Source of the DNA: JAVBLF01 sp031553675
GTDB taxonomy: Bacteria > Bacillota > Clostridia > Christensenellales > CALWSW01
Direction: 5' to 3'
NCBI GenBank assembly: GCA_031553675.1
Contig: JAVBLF010000029.1
Coordinates: forward strand, 1-21,854
Length of the DNA: 21,854 nucleotides
The notes beneath the pieces were generated by a model that searched no databases, had not been told where the DNA came from, and saw only the letters and a program-made list of their open reading frames with translations. Shown here piece after piece: positions 14,772 through 21,697 of the stretch; within the stretch, counting starts at the first letter, position 1; the number at the start of each line of letters is the position of its first letter. The position numbers and the translations under genes are program-made.

Positions 14772-15134
14772 CTACTCGTTTCCACCCACGATTTCTGATG
14801 GTGAAGCTACGCTTCGCAACAGCAGATCGATCAACGTTTTGCATTCTTCCCACTCCCGCCGGTTCCTTTCGTATTTGCGCCGCCCCTCGTCGGTGATCGA
14901 GTAGTAGCGGCGGCGCGCGCCGGAGTTCTCGTCGCCCCAGTAGGAGGCGATGTAGCCGGCGCCTTCGAGTCGGCGGAACGCACTGTAGAGCGTCGCCTCT
15001 TTGAGTTCGTATTGCTTTTCGGTTCGCTGCTGAACGGAACGGTTGATCTCGTAGCCGTAGCTGTCTTTTTCCATCAGCTGGGCGAGTATGATCGTTTCGG
15101 TGTGTCCGCGAATCAAGTCGCTCGCGATCGACAA
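14772..15134 (-). CDS. PadR-family transcriptional regulator
   Basis: The 120-residue protein is a short PadR repressor with a winged helix (SDLIRGHTETIILAQLMEKDSYGYEINRSV, then ELKEATLYSAFRRLEGAGYI) followed by a C-terminal dimer helix (KYERNRREWEECKTLIDLLL). I prefer the TTG start at 15134, seven codons into the frame, because GAGGTG lies six bases before it and PadR proteins usually begin close to this point. The ATG at 15155 is open in frame but has no ribosome binding site. It is the first gene of a three-gene operon with the HAAS-like and DUF4097 proteins, which it probably represses. Confidence 0.9.
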   Translation of the reverse strand: MSIASDLIRGHTETIILAQLMEKDSYGYEINRSVQQRTEKQYELKEATLYSAFRRLEGAGYIASYWGDENSGARRRYYSITDEGRRKYERNRREWEECKTLIDLLLRSVASPSEIVGGNE

Positions 15135-15201
15135 CGCATTCACCTCGTTTCGCATGCAAGATGGGGGAAAGCGATGGTCGCGCCCCCGTTTGGATGATCC
15201 C

Positions 15202-15250
15202 ATGGTAACGCAAGATACCTCGTCTGTCAATGTATATTTTAAATTTACAT
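15202..15250 (-). promoter_or_regulatory. padR operon promoter with palindromic candidate operator
   Basis: On the minus strand TTGACA (15230-15225) is followed after 17 bases by TACCAT (15207-15202). Next to and touching the -35 box lies the 21-bp imperfect palindrome ATGTA...TACAT (15230-15250). Its ATGT/ACAT ends resemble PadR operators, so self-repression is plausible. The leader from about 15195 to 15134 holds nothing else. Confidence 0.65.
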
Positions 15251-15358
15251 AAAAAATGCAACGCGCTATCTTCCGACAAAAGGGGACACATGGATTCGCC
15301 GAAAAGGGAGAAAGCCACAAGATATTGTCGAAACGTCCAATATACTTCGAATTTCCTC

Positions 15359-15397
15359 TTGACGTGGGCGGGCTATCATCGTATATTTACAATATAC
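15359..15397 (+). promoter_or_regulatory. Orphan plus-strand promoter overlapped by a palindrome
   Basis: TTGACG (15359-15364), 17 bases, then TATATT (15382-15387). A perfect inverted repeat, GTATATT-TAC-AATATAC (15381-15397), covers the -10 box and start point, as a repressor site would. No gene with a ribosome binding site follows on this strand before the XRE terminator. Confidence 0.5.
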
Positions 15398-15438
15398 TAA
15401 TATTACTCATGTTGAAGATCTGCCGCCATTTCGCGGAC

Positions 15439-15472
15439 CAAAAAAACAGCCGCCTCGTTCTGACGGCGGCTG
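15439..15472 (-). terminator. Rho-independent terminator of the XRE gene
   Basis: CAGCCGCC (15447-15454) pairs with GGCGGCTG (15465-15472). Read on the minus strand the stem is followed by a run of at least six T. Confidence 0.85.
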
Positions 15473-15520
15473 CCTTGATGAAATCCGTTTCGCGCAATCC
15501 CTTCGCTTCTTCCGACGGGT

Positions 15521-15931
15521 CTAATGCACCTTCTTGAGCTCCTCCCGCACGATCTGCCGGATGATGTCCTGTGCCGCTTTGGATTTCAGCAAGGCCGTCA
15601 CGAAGGCGCTGTCGTCCAGAGAGGCCTCTTTGTCGGATTTGGATTTGCTGGCGCGCGGCGGTGGCGGGTCCTGGCTTTCCTCGATGGCCGAGTAGGTCAT
15701 GTCCATCCAGCTGTCCTGGCGCGTGGGATCGTTGGTTTCCCCGCGCAGGTAGGCGATCGACACGCCGAAGCAGGCGGCCAATTTTTCCTGTTGGTCTTTG
15801 CTGGGCGTTTGCCGGCCCGACTCGAAGCGGCCGACGGCATTTTTCGGCCAGCCGAGCCGTTCGGCGAGCTCGGCCTGCGAAAGTCCCTTTTGTTGGCGAA
15901 GTTCTCCGATGCGTCCGTGAATCCCGATCAC
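15521..15931 (-). CDS. XRE-family helix-turn-helix regulator
   Basis: The 136-residue protein has a typical Cro/C1-type helix-turn-helix in residues about 6-60 (IGELRQQKGLSQAELAERLG then RFESGRQTPS). An acidic, proline-containing linker (EESQDPPPPRASKSKSD) and a helical C terminus that may dimerise follow. No peptidase or metal-binding domain is present. The start is GTG at 15931, with GAGGAGG seven bases upstream. The gene is alone, 64 bases after the LacI-type gene on the same strand, with its own terminator. Targets are unknown. Proteins of this type occur both in phage remnants and as resident regulators. Confidence 0.85.
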   Translation of the reverse strand: MIGIHGRIGELRQQKGLSQAELAERLGWPKNAVGRFESGRQTPSKDQQEKLAACFGVSIAYLRGETNDPTRQDSWMDMTYSAIEESQDPPPPRASKSKSDKEASLDDSAFVTALLKSKAAQDIIRQIVREELKKVH

Positions 15932-15995
15932 GCGCGTACCTCCTCATAATTTACAGTCTCGCCACAATTTATTTCCTAATATATGGTAATATGGT

Positions 15996-17015
15996 TTAGG
16001 CCCACGCTTCCCCTACCCATCCGGCAACCGTACTGCCCCGCACCGTCAGCGACGCCAGCAGGCGTTCGGTGCGGAAAGGGTGCTGCGCGTCCGCCTGAAG
16101 AAAGCGAAGCGCCACATGCGCAACTTCGTCCAGCGGCAGGCGCACCGTCGTCAGCGCGGGCACGGTGATGCGCGAGAGCATCAGGTCGTCGTAACCGCTG
16201 ACCGCCACATCCTCGGGCACCGACAGGCCGCTTTGCAAGAGGTATTTCAGAACGCCCATCGCCAGCGCGTCGTTGGCGCAGCAGATCGCGTCGGGCCTGC
16301 GTTCGTCGGCGACATCCGCCATGAGGCGCTCGGCGGCGAGGTAGCCCATCTTCGGCGAAAAACCTTCGCAGCGAATGGGTGGCAGAGGGCGCACGCCTTG
16401 CAGTGACAGCGAGGCCATGAATCCACTGTACTTCGAGTCGGTCATGCTGTCGTCGGCCGGGCCCCCCACGAACGCGATGCGGCGGCGGCCAATCGAAAGC
16501 AGATGGCGACCGACAGCGGCCATGCCGTCCTCTTCCTCGATGACAATGCTGCATTGGGCCATCGGATTCTCGCGCTGGGTGACGAGCAAAGTCGGTTTTT
16601 CATTCTGGAGCACGGGAAGCAGGGCGTCGTTCAGCGAGGCGTCGAGCAAATAGAGCACGATCGCGTCGGTCTGGGCGACGATGGGTGCCATCTCGTCGGG
16701 GTCGGACACGTTGGGGTTGTCGTTCGTCGTGATCAAAAGCGGCAGATAGCCCGCCGATACGAGACACCCCGACAGCGCGTTAAAGCCTTCCGCATAAAAA
16801 GGATTGGCAACCTCAGGCACCATGACGGCAACCAAGCGGGTCTTTCCGGTGCGCATGCTTCGCGCAATGGGATTGGGCCGGTAGCCCAGCGCTTCGACGG
16901 CTTGCCGAACGCGTTCGCGCGTCGAGGGCTTGAGCTGATCCGGATGGTTGAAATACTTCGACACCGTCCCGATCGATACGCCTGCCCGCAGCGCGACGTC
17001 TTTGATGACTGGCAT
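15996..17015 (-). CDS. LacI-family transcriptional repressor
   Basis: The 339-residue protein has an N-terminal LacI helix-turn-helix (IKDVALRAGVSIGTVSKYFN, residues 4-23), the hinge YRPNPIARSMRTGKT (45-59), and a periplasmic-binding-protein-like effector domain (60 to the end). The effector is probably a sugar or nucleoside, but it cannot be predicted. No transporter or catabolic gene is next to it, so it is an orphan here and its targets lie elsewhere. The start is ATG 17015 with GGGGTG upstream. The frame is open to 17243, but that part crosses the promoter and lacks family similarity. Confidence 0.93.
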   Translation of the reverse strand: MPVIKDVALRAGVSIGTVSKYFNHPDQLKPSTRERVRQAVEALGYRPNPIARSMRTGKTRLVAVMVPEVANPFYAEGFNALSGCLVSAGYLPLLITTNDNPNVSDPDEMAPIVAQTDAIVLYLLDASLNDALLPVLQNEKPTLLVTQRENPMAQCSIVIEEEDGMAAVGRHLLSIGRRRIAFVGGPADDSMTDSKYSGFMASLSLQGVRPLPPIRCEGFSPKMGYLAAERLMADVADERRPDAICCANDALAMGVLKYLLQSGLSVPEDVAVSGYDDLMLSRITVPALTTVRLPLDEVAHVALRFLQADAQHPFRTERLLASLTVRGSTVAGWVGEAWA

Positions 17016-17147
17016 GAGACACCCCCCGCCGCGCACACGGCCGCACGGCATGGCCTTCGGGTTTCCGCAGCGCGAACGGCTTCGGGCCTGTGGTGCGCAA
17101 AGCACCGCCCTTTCGAGCTTCTCCGCGAAACGGACGCTATTGTCGTC

Positions 17148-17156
17148 ATTATAACA
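17148..17156 (-). promoter_or_regulatory. Extended -10 promoter of the LacI-type gene
   Basis: On the minus strand TGT-TATAAT (17156-17148) is a perfect extended -10 element. The AT-rich spacer 17157-17427 to the next plus-strand gene holds no supported gene. Confidence 0.55.
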
Positions 17157-17325
17157 CACCCGACGCGCAAAAATATTTTTTGTGCCAAATTCAACCATTG
17201 TAAAAATTGCACACCATTTTGGATGGACGATCGCGAAGTGCATAAAATATGCAAGATGTCGAATCGAGTCCTGGCTGCAAGGAGAAATTTGGTAATTATT
17301 GGAAATTTTGTTTATGCAAATTGTG

Positions 17326-17341
17326 TCACAAATTTTTGTGA
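17326..17341. promoter_or_regulatory. Palindrome TCACAAA-TT-TTTGTGA
   Basis: Two perfect 7-bp arms around TT in the AT-rich region between the divergent LacI-type and pyrophosphatase genes. It could be a repressor or CRP/FNR-like site (half-site TGTGA, inverted order). Which regulator binds is unknown. Confidence 0.35.
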
Positions 17342-17427
17342 ATGTTTATATATTCTCAATGTGTCAAAAAAGTAAGGGGATACTCCGTTGTTGCAATATT
17401 TTGCCGGTTTATTTCGGCGGCATAATT

Positions 17428-17436
17428 TGGTATAAT
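17428..17436 (+). promoter_or_regulatory. Extended -10 promoter of the pyrophosphatase gene
   Basis: TGG-TATAAT (17428-17436) is a perfect extended -10, with only a weak -35 (TTTATT, 17 bases upstream). The transcript would have a leader of about 100 bases. Confidence 0.6.
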
Positions 17437-17542
17437 ATGTTAGACCAGGGTGGATCTGTATGCGCCTCCGGTGTCAAAGCGGCGCCGGGACTTCGCGTCA
17501 TCGAAGCCTGCAACCACCCCGTCTGACGGTGAGGAGGAAGGT

Positions 17543-19162
17543 TTGGCCATCTACGTCACCGGCCACAAAAATCCGGATACCGACTCGATCGTGTCGGCCA
17601 TCGCTTATGCGGCGCTGAAAAACGCCTTGGGCGAGCGCGACGTGATCGCGGTGCGCTTGGGCCCGCTCAACCAGGAAACGATGGTGGTGCTCGAACGATT
17701 CGGATACGAACCGCCGCTTTTGATCACCAACGTGAAGACCCAGCTTCGCGACGTCGTGTACGACACGCCGCCCATCGTCGGCAGCGGCGTCACGGTGCGC
17801 GCGGCCTGGGACATCATGAACGAGCACGACGTGCAGTACATCTGCATCGCCGACGACGACGGCAGCCTCGCGGGCACACTCAGCACCCGCGACATCGCCG
17901 ACCACGACATGACGAGCGCGTTTTCCGGCTTTGTGGTCGATACAAACGCGTTCAACCTCGCCAGCGCGCTCGAGGGACTTCTCCTCGGCTCGGGCGAGGA
18001 GTGGGACGTCATCCAAGGACCGATCGCGATCGCCGTCCACGAGACGAAGGACATCACCACCGCCCACGTCGCGGGGTCCGTCCTGATCGCGGGGGACAGG
18101 CCCGACATCGTACAGGTCGCCGAAAAGGCCAAAGCAGCCTGCCTGGTGCTCTGCGAAGTCGATGCCGACAGCCCGGCGGCCAAGCTTGCCGCCCAGGCCA
18201 AGGTCCCCGTCGTGCTGACCCACTACGACCCGTATCGCGCTTCGCGCTTAATCTCACACAGTGTGCCGGTATCTCGCATCATGCACACAGAGGGCGTCAC
18301 GACCTTCCACGTCGATGACTTCCTCGAAGACGTTCGCGAGTCCATGCTCAAGAACCGCGCGTCTTCCTATCCCCTGCTCGACCACGAGGAACGCGTCGTT
18401 GGTGTGGTGACGCGTTACAACCTGCTCAGCCACAAGCGAAAGCAGGTCATACTGGTCGATCACAACGAGGCGGCGCAGTCCGTCGCGGGGCTGGAGCAAG
18501 CGGAACTACTCGAAGTCATCGATCACCACCGCCTGAGCGACATCCAAACCGGCTCGCCGGTATCCATCCGCATGGAACCTGTCGGAAGCGCCACGACCAT
18601 TGTGGCAAGTATGTTTTTTGAACATGGGGTGACCCCGCGTCCCAAGCTCGCCGGCTTGATCGCCGGGGCCATCATGAGCGATACGGTCATGTTCAAATCC
18701 CCCACATGCACCGAAAAGGACAAGCGCATGGCCTACCGCATGGCGCAGCTGGCGGCCATCGACCTGCAACAACTGGGCATCGAGATCTTTTCGGCCGCCT
18801 CCAACATCGGCAAAAGCGATCCCAAAACCCTCTTGTTCCAGGATTTCAAGGAGTTTGTGCTCGGCGACTATCGGGTCGGCATCGGACAGATTACCTGTAT
18901 GGACGTGCAAGACCTCAGCCCCAAGGAGGAGGACCTCCTCAAGGAGATGGAGCTATCCCGAAGCGCGCGAAGCCTCGACTTCGTGCTGCTGATGGAGACC
19001 GAAATCGTCGACGAAGGAACCAAGCTGCTCTTCGTCGGTGCCGCCGGCCAGATCTTGGAGGACGCGTTCGGCGTACCCGTCAAGGACAATTCCGTGTTTC
19101 TCGAAGGCGTGATGAGCCGGAAAAAACAGGTGGTCCCCGCGATTTCAACCGTACTGGCATAA
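17543..19162 (+). CDS. Manganese-dependent inorganic pyrophosphatase with CBS-DRTGG insert
   Basis: The 539-residue protein is a family II (DHH) pyrophosphatase that hydrolyses diphosphate to two phosphates with Mn or Co. The catalytic N-terminal part is split: GHKNPDTDS (7-15) supplies His8, Asp12 and Asp14. A CBS-DRTGG-CBS regulatory insert (about 75-300) follows, and catalysis resumes with DHN (306-308) and the DHH motif (327-329). The C-terminal SRKKQ (525-529) binds substrate. CBS/DRTGG forms are regulated by adenine nucleotides, with Ap4A as a known activator. The start is TTG 17543, five bases after GAGGAGG. The frame opens at 17450, but this falls in the leader. An ArsR-type gene follows after 82 bases. 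Confidence 0.93.
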   Translation: MAIYVTGHKNPDTDSIVSAIAYAALKNALGERDVIAVRLGPLNQETMVVLERFGYEPPLLITNVKTQLRDVVYDTPPIVGSGVTVRAAWDIMNEHDVQYICIADDDGSLAGTLSTRDIADHDMTSAFSGFVVDTNAFNLASALEGLLLGSGEEWDVIQGPIAIAVHETKDITTAHVAGSVLIAGDRPDIVQVAEKAKAACLVLCEVDADSPAAKLAAQAKVPVVLTHYDPYRASRLISHSVPVSRIMHTEGVTTFHVDDFLEDVRESMLKNRASSYPLLDHEERVVGVVTRYNLLSHKRKQVILVDHNEAAQSVAGLEQAELLEVIDHHRLSDIQTGSPVSIRMEPVGSATTIVASMFFEHGVTPRPKLAGLIAGAIMSDTVMFKSPTCTEKDKRMAYRMAQLAAIDLQQLGIEIFSAASNIGKSDPKTLLFQDFKEFVLGDYRVGIGQITCMDVQDLSPKEEDLLKEMELSRSARSLDFVLLMETEIVDEGTKLLFVGAAGQILEDAFGVPVKDNSVFLEGVMSRKKQVVPAISTVLA

Positions 19163-19244
19163 AGCGAACGACGATTTGGCACACTGATATTTGAGTATGC
19201 GATTGAACTGCCGGTCCCGGACCGGCCCGGAAGGAGAATGGCAC

Positions 19245-19544
19245 ATGCAGGAAAACAATCGGGAGCAAAGTTACGAATTCGCCGCGGAGAAGCTCAAGTC
19301 ATTGGCCCATCCCAAGCGACTGGAGATCTTGTCGCACCTGGTGCGGCTCGAGAACTGCAACGTGACGGCGCTGCAAAACGTCACCCAGCTGCCCCAGCCA
19401 ACCCTGTCGCAGCACCTGGCCCGCATGCAGCGCAGCGGCGTGCTTGAACGGCACAAACAGGGCACCGAGGTCTACTACTCTCTGGCCGATGGAACCATGA
19501 TCGAAGCGATCAAGCTGCTTTGCTATCTCGATTTGCAGGCATAA
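19245..19544 (+). CDS. ArsR/SmtB-family transcriptional regulator
   Basis: The 99-residue winged-helix protein has the ArsR core KSLAHPKRLEILSHL (about 18-32), a recognition helix in LPQPTLSQHLARMQRSGVL, and a C-terminal dimer helix. The usual metal-binding ELCVCD site is absent: the matching position reads ENCNVTAL, with one cysteine. It is therefore unlikely to be a classical As/Cd sensor and may respond to another signal. The ATG at 19245 follows AAGGAG. A short CCGGTC/GACCGG hairpin (19211-19225) stands just before the ribosome binding site. The gene follows the pyrophosphatase gene and ends at a strong terminator. Confidence 0.88.
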   Translation: MQENNREQSYEFAAEKLKSLAHPKRLEILSHLVRLENCNVTALQNVTQLPQPTLSQHLARMQRSGVLERHKQGTEVYYSLADGTMIEAIKLLCYLDLQA

Positions 19545-19606
19545 GCACAGGCTTGGTTTTCGGTCCACTCCCGCGCATGGCGCGCACGTAAGAAACCCTA
19601 GCATCG

Positions 19607-19633
19607 AAAAAGTGGCTGACACGCCACTTTTTT
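19607..19633 (+). terminator. Rho-independent terminator after the ArsR-type gene
   Basis: AAAAAGTGGC (19607-19616) pairs with GCCACTTTTT (19623-19632). The stem is followed by T and closes the pyrophosphatase/ArsR region. Confidence 0.85.
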
Positions 19634-19666
19634 CGTCGGCCGCCCGCTCGTCCCCGCCAAAAAAGC

Positions 19667-19694
19667 TTGACATTTTCGCATAGATCAGTATACT
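19667..19694 (+). promoter_or_regulatory. tRNA-Glu promoter
   Basis: TTGACA (19667-19672), a 16-base spacer and TATACT (19689-19694) form a strong sigma-A promoter about 36 bases before the tRNA. Confidence 0.8.
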
Positions 19695-19729
19695 AGAAAA
19701 GGCCGAGGGACAATCTCCCATCGGCACTT

Positions 19730-19805
19730 GCCCAGTTCGTCTAGTGGCCTAGGACACCGCCCTCTCACGGCGGCGACACGGGTTCGACTCCCGTACTGGG
19801 TGCCA
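19730..19805 (+). tRNA. tRNA-Glu (anticodon CUC)
   Basis: The 76-base gene folds as a cloverleaf. The acceptor stem is GCCCAGT/ACTGGGT (G1-U72), the D arm holds TAGTGGCCTAGGA, the anticodon stem is CCGCC/GGCGG with loop CTCTCAC (anticodon CTC), and the T arm is built on GGTTCGACTCC. The discriminator is G and CCA is encoded (19803-19805). It reads GAG codons. It has its own promoter and terminator, and the AT-rich accessory sequence begins right after it, as is common for elements that integrate at tRNA genes. Confidence 0.95.
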
Positions 19806-19810
19806 TATCC

Positions 19811-19845
19811 AAAAGAGAGCATTTATTGTAAATGCTCTCTTTTTT
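19811..19845 (+). terminator. Rho-independent terminator after tRNA-Glu
   Basis: A 15-bp stem (19811-19825 with 19829-19843) closes in six T, starting five bases past the CCA end. Confidence 0.9.
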
Positions 19846-19924
19846 ACTGTTTTAGGGCTTTCAGAGGCTGGTAAATATAGGATTGCGTTCGCGTATGCGA
19901 ATGATTTTCGCCATTTTGAATATC

Positions 19925-19947
19925 AAGTGGCATCAAAAGTGGCATCA
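19925..19947. repeat. Two tandem AAGTGGCATCA copies
   Basis: AAGTGGCATCA occurs at 19925-19935 and again at 19937-19947, a 12-base period, in the gene-free stretch 19846-19993. Nothing else is recognisable there. It could be a recombinase or regulator binding site. Confidence 0.45.
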
Positions 19948-19993
19948 GAGATTTACGCTGAAACAGCGGAACTGTCGTTAGTACAGAAAACGC

Positions 19994-20022
19994 AAAAAAA
20001 AAGCGGGAGCCGAAGCTCTCGC
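19994..20022 (-). terminator. Terminator of the CFI-box gene
   Basis: GCGGGAGC (20003-20010) pairs with GCTCTCGC (20015-20022) around CGAA. Read on the minus strand the stem is followed by nine T (20002-19994). Confidence 0.85.
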
Positions 20023-20040
20023 TCTTAATTCTCGGCATAT

Positions 20041-20523
20041 TCAGCGTGTGGATAGCCATAGCGCTTCTAGTGCAAGCACTTTGTCTCTATACAAAGAATA
20101 CGCTGCGGAGTATCTATGTTTATTAATTAATTCGACACACGGCAGGACGAGTTCTTTGTATATTCCATCATAAATATGTATAAAATTCGAGTGTGAGTTA
20201 ATTTTTTCAATTATTTCTGGGGCGATTCTATAGTAATGATCTACGTCAGCTTTTCCCGAAATTTGTTCCGTTACATAACCATCTCTGAACTCCCTTAACG
20301 TTTGAAGCTCGGAACAATCATCCGACAAGCCCAACGCAGTAATGCACGCAGTTGTTACAAAGCATCCGTCACTTTTCCTTTCATCTCGATCTTCTTCATA
20401 AAGAGGGCATTTTTCGTATGTTGAATCACAATAGTCATGATACATTTGCCAACCGACACTATCCCTCTTGATCATACAGTAATATCCATGTTTTGATGGA
20501 TCATACAATGGACAATATCCCAT
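20041..20523 (-). CDS. Cys-rich protein with CFI-box-CTERM-type domain
   Basis: The 160-residue protein has an N-terminal cysteine set (C4, C16, C32, C39) in a pattern CPLY...YYC...YC...CPLY that could bind a metal. The CFI-box follows: GCFVTTACITALG (53-65), Cys70 and LREFRD (76-81). The rest is helical and ends near YRDKVLALEAL. The CFI-box is found at the end of many bacterial proteins of unknown role; the function is not established. The ATG at 20523 follows AGGGGTG. AT-rich codon use differs from the genes left of the tRNA. It ends at a strong terminator, and the 108-residue gene lies 74 bases upstream on the same strand, so the two may be one operon. Confidence 0.75.
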   Translation of the reverse strand: MGYCPLYDPSKHGYYCMIKRDSVGWQMYHDYCDSTYEKCPLYEEDRDERKSDGCFVTTACITALGLSDDCSELQTLREFRDGYVTEQISGKADVDHYYRIAPEIIEKINSHSNFIHIYDGIYKELVLPCVELINKHRYSAAYSLYRDKVLALEALWLSTR

Positions 20524-20597
20524 GCTTGCACCCCTACTTGAAAAAAGCTACATGTACCTCAAATAATTAAAATTTTCAGGTAACGGTTATTCTAATC

Positions 20598-20924
20598 CTA
20601 TTTGAATATTTGATCGAAAAAGTTTTCAATAATTAGTAAAGTTGAAGCTCGGACCTTCAGTTGTTTGCCGTCGCCAATAATAGTTACTTCAGGTGCTCCG
20701 CCTGGCAAGGAAGCAACTCGAAGCTTTGCATTTACGACAGCATTTTCGAGAAGTGCTTCGAAACTTTCGCGCTGGGAGTTGACTTTTGCTATTTGATCAT
20801 CGTTTAGAATTACTACAATTTCGTGCCAACATATTGCTCCGTTCGGATCAGTTTCTCGGTTGCTGCTTTTGATGGTTATTGAATGTTTGCGTGCAAGGCC
20901 TTCGACTAGCTCATCGTAATTCAT
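20598..20924 (-). CDS. Protein of unknown function, 108 residues
   Basis: I do not recognise this protein. It begins MNYDELVEGLARKHSITIKS, has no signal or membrane segment, and looks like a small alpha/beta fold with strands near the middle (CWHEIVVILN) and end (PEVTIIGDGKQLKV). The ATG at 20924 follows GGAGGAG, and a sigma-A promoter lies upstream. The gene is in AT-rich sequence that differs from the core genes. It precedes the CFI-box gene on the same strand and may be its partner, but no function can be given. Confidence 0.7.
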   Translation of the reverse strand: MNYDELVEGLARKHSITIKSSNRETDPNGAICWHEIVVILNDDQIAKVNSQRESFEALLENAVVNAKLRVASLPGGAPEVTIIGDGKQLKVRASTLLIIENFFDQIFK

Positions 20925-20965
20925 GCGGCGCTCCTCCTAGACAGCTTTCTGTGTTTTACTCCAAC

Positions 20966-20994
20966 AATATATAACAGTATATTACACTTTTCAA
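20966..20994 (-). promoter_or_regulatory. Promoter of the 108-residue gene
   Basis: On the minus strand TTGAAA (20994-20989), a 17-base spacer and TATATT (20971-20966). It probably drives both island genes downstream. Confidence 0.7.
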
Positions 20995-21040
20995 TATTAT
21001 CAACGTTTTTTTGTCTATTTCAGAGAACCAATACATTTTT

Positions 21041-21071
21041 GCAAGGAGGGAGCAATCATCTCCCACCTTGC
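21041..21071. repeat. Imperfect hairpin after the holin-like gene
   Basis: GCAAGG-A-GGGAG and CTCCC-A-CCTTGC form an 11-bp stem with one A/A mismatch. There is no T tract, so it is not a standard terminator. It ends 11 bases past the stop of the holin-like gene. Confidence 0.45.
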
Positions 21072-21081
21072 AGCCATATTC

Positions 21082-21537
21082 TCACATGTATTTCGGTTCC
21101 ACGTCTATCGTGATGCTACGCTCTGGCAGGCTCAAGCCAATTTCCTCTGCGAACTCAATCGCGGCGTATCCCCGAAGCTCGATCACAGCCTTCTCCACCA
21201 TCGCCTGTATCAGCCCATCAAGCTCCACGCCGACGCTAACCAGCAGCTGCGTCGCCGGATCGTCAAGCAACTTCTTGATTCGAATGCACGCGGAGATTCT
21301 GAGCGTGTTCGCCTGCTCTGCCGTGAGCTTGCCGCCACCAGCCTTTTTCCAATCCTCAACGACTTCCTGCTGCAAGGCCGCAACGGTGGCGTTCGTCGCC
21401 GTTTCCAGCCGACCAAGCGCCAGGTTGATCTTCTCGCTCTTGATCTTGCTCTGCAAAAAGGCGACGGCGACCGTGACCGCGCCGGTGATGATGGCGACGG
21501 CAAGCGTCGTCACGACTTCCATGACCATGTTTTCCAT
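21082..21537 (-). CDS. Holin-like small membrane protein
   Basis: The 151-residue protein has one N-terminal membrane span (about 7-28), then a long basic/acidic helical region (SKIKSEKINLALGRLE and following) and a soluble C-terminal half. The layout resembles LLH/phage-holin-6 type holins, in which a single span is followed by a charged helix. It is not a firm match, and a non-phage membrane protein is possible. The ATG at 21537 follows GGAGG. This gene is much more GC-rich than the two island genes next to it, so the region is a mosaic. An IS3-type element starts about 80 bases upstream and may have cut it from its promoter. Confidence 0.6.
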   Translation of the reverse strand: MENMVMEVVTTLAVAIITGAVTVAVAFLQSKIKSEKINLALGRLETATNATVAALQQEVVEDWKKAGGGKLTAEQANTLRISACIRIKKLLDDPATQLLVSVGVELDGLIQAMVEKAVIELRGYAAIEFAEEIGLSLPERSITIDVEPKYM

Positions 21538-21641
21538 ATGTTCCTCCCTATCTCGTTTTCACGATGTGCTCTTTCACTGTTTTCAGTGTCTTTGTAACCT
21601 CGCCGTTTGCACCGCCCTGATGAAGTGCGCCCCTGTTCGAA

Positions 21642-21671
21642 TTGACGGACAGGTCATGTCTTCCTTATACT
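21642..21671 (+). promoter_or_regulatory. Transposase promoter
   Basis: TTGACG (21642-21647), an 18-base spacer and TATACT (21666-21671), 27 bases before the transposase ATG. Confidence 0.6.
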
Positions 21672-21697
21672 GAAGAAGCAATAGGAGGACGAGAGAA

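Noticed and set aside
17299..17526. 75-codon plus-strand frame upstream of the pyrophosphatase
   Set aside because: It crosses the pyrophosphatase promoter and leader, and has no ribosome binding site.
19844..20059. 71-codon minus-strand frame as an integrase remnant
   Set aside because: No recombinase motif (R..H.R..Y) is seen; it spans a terminator and tandem repeats.
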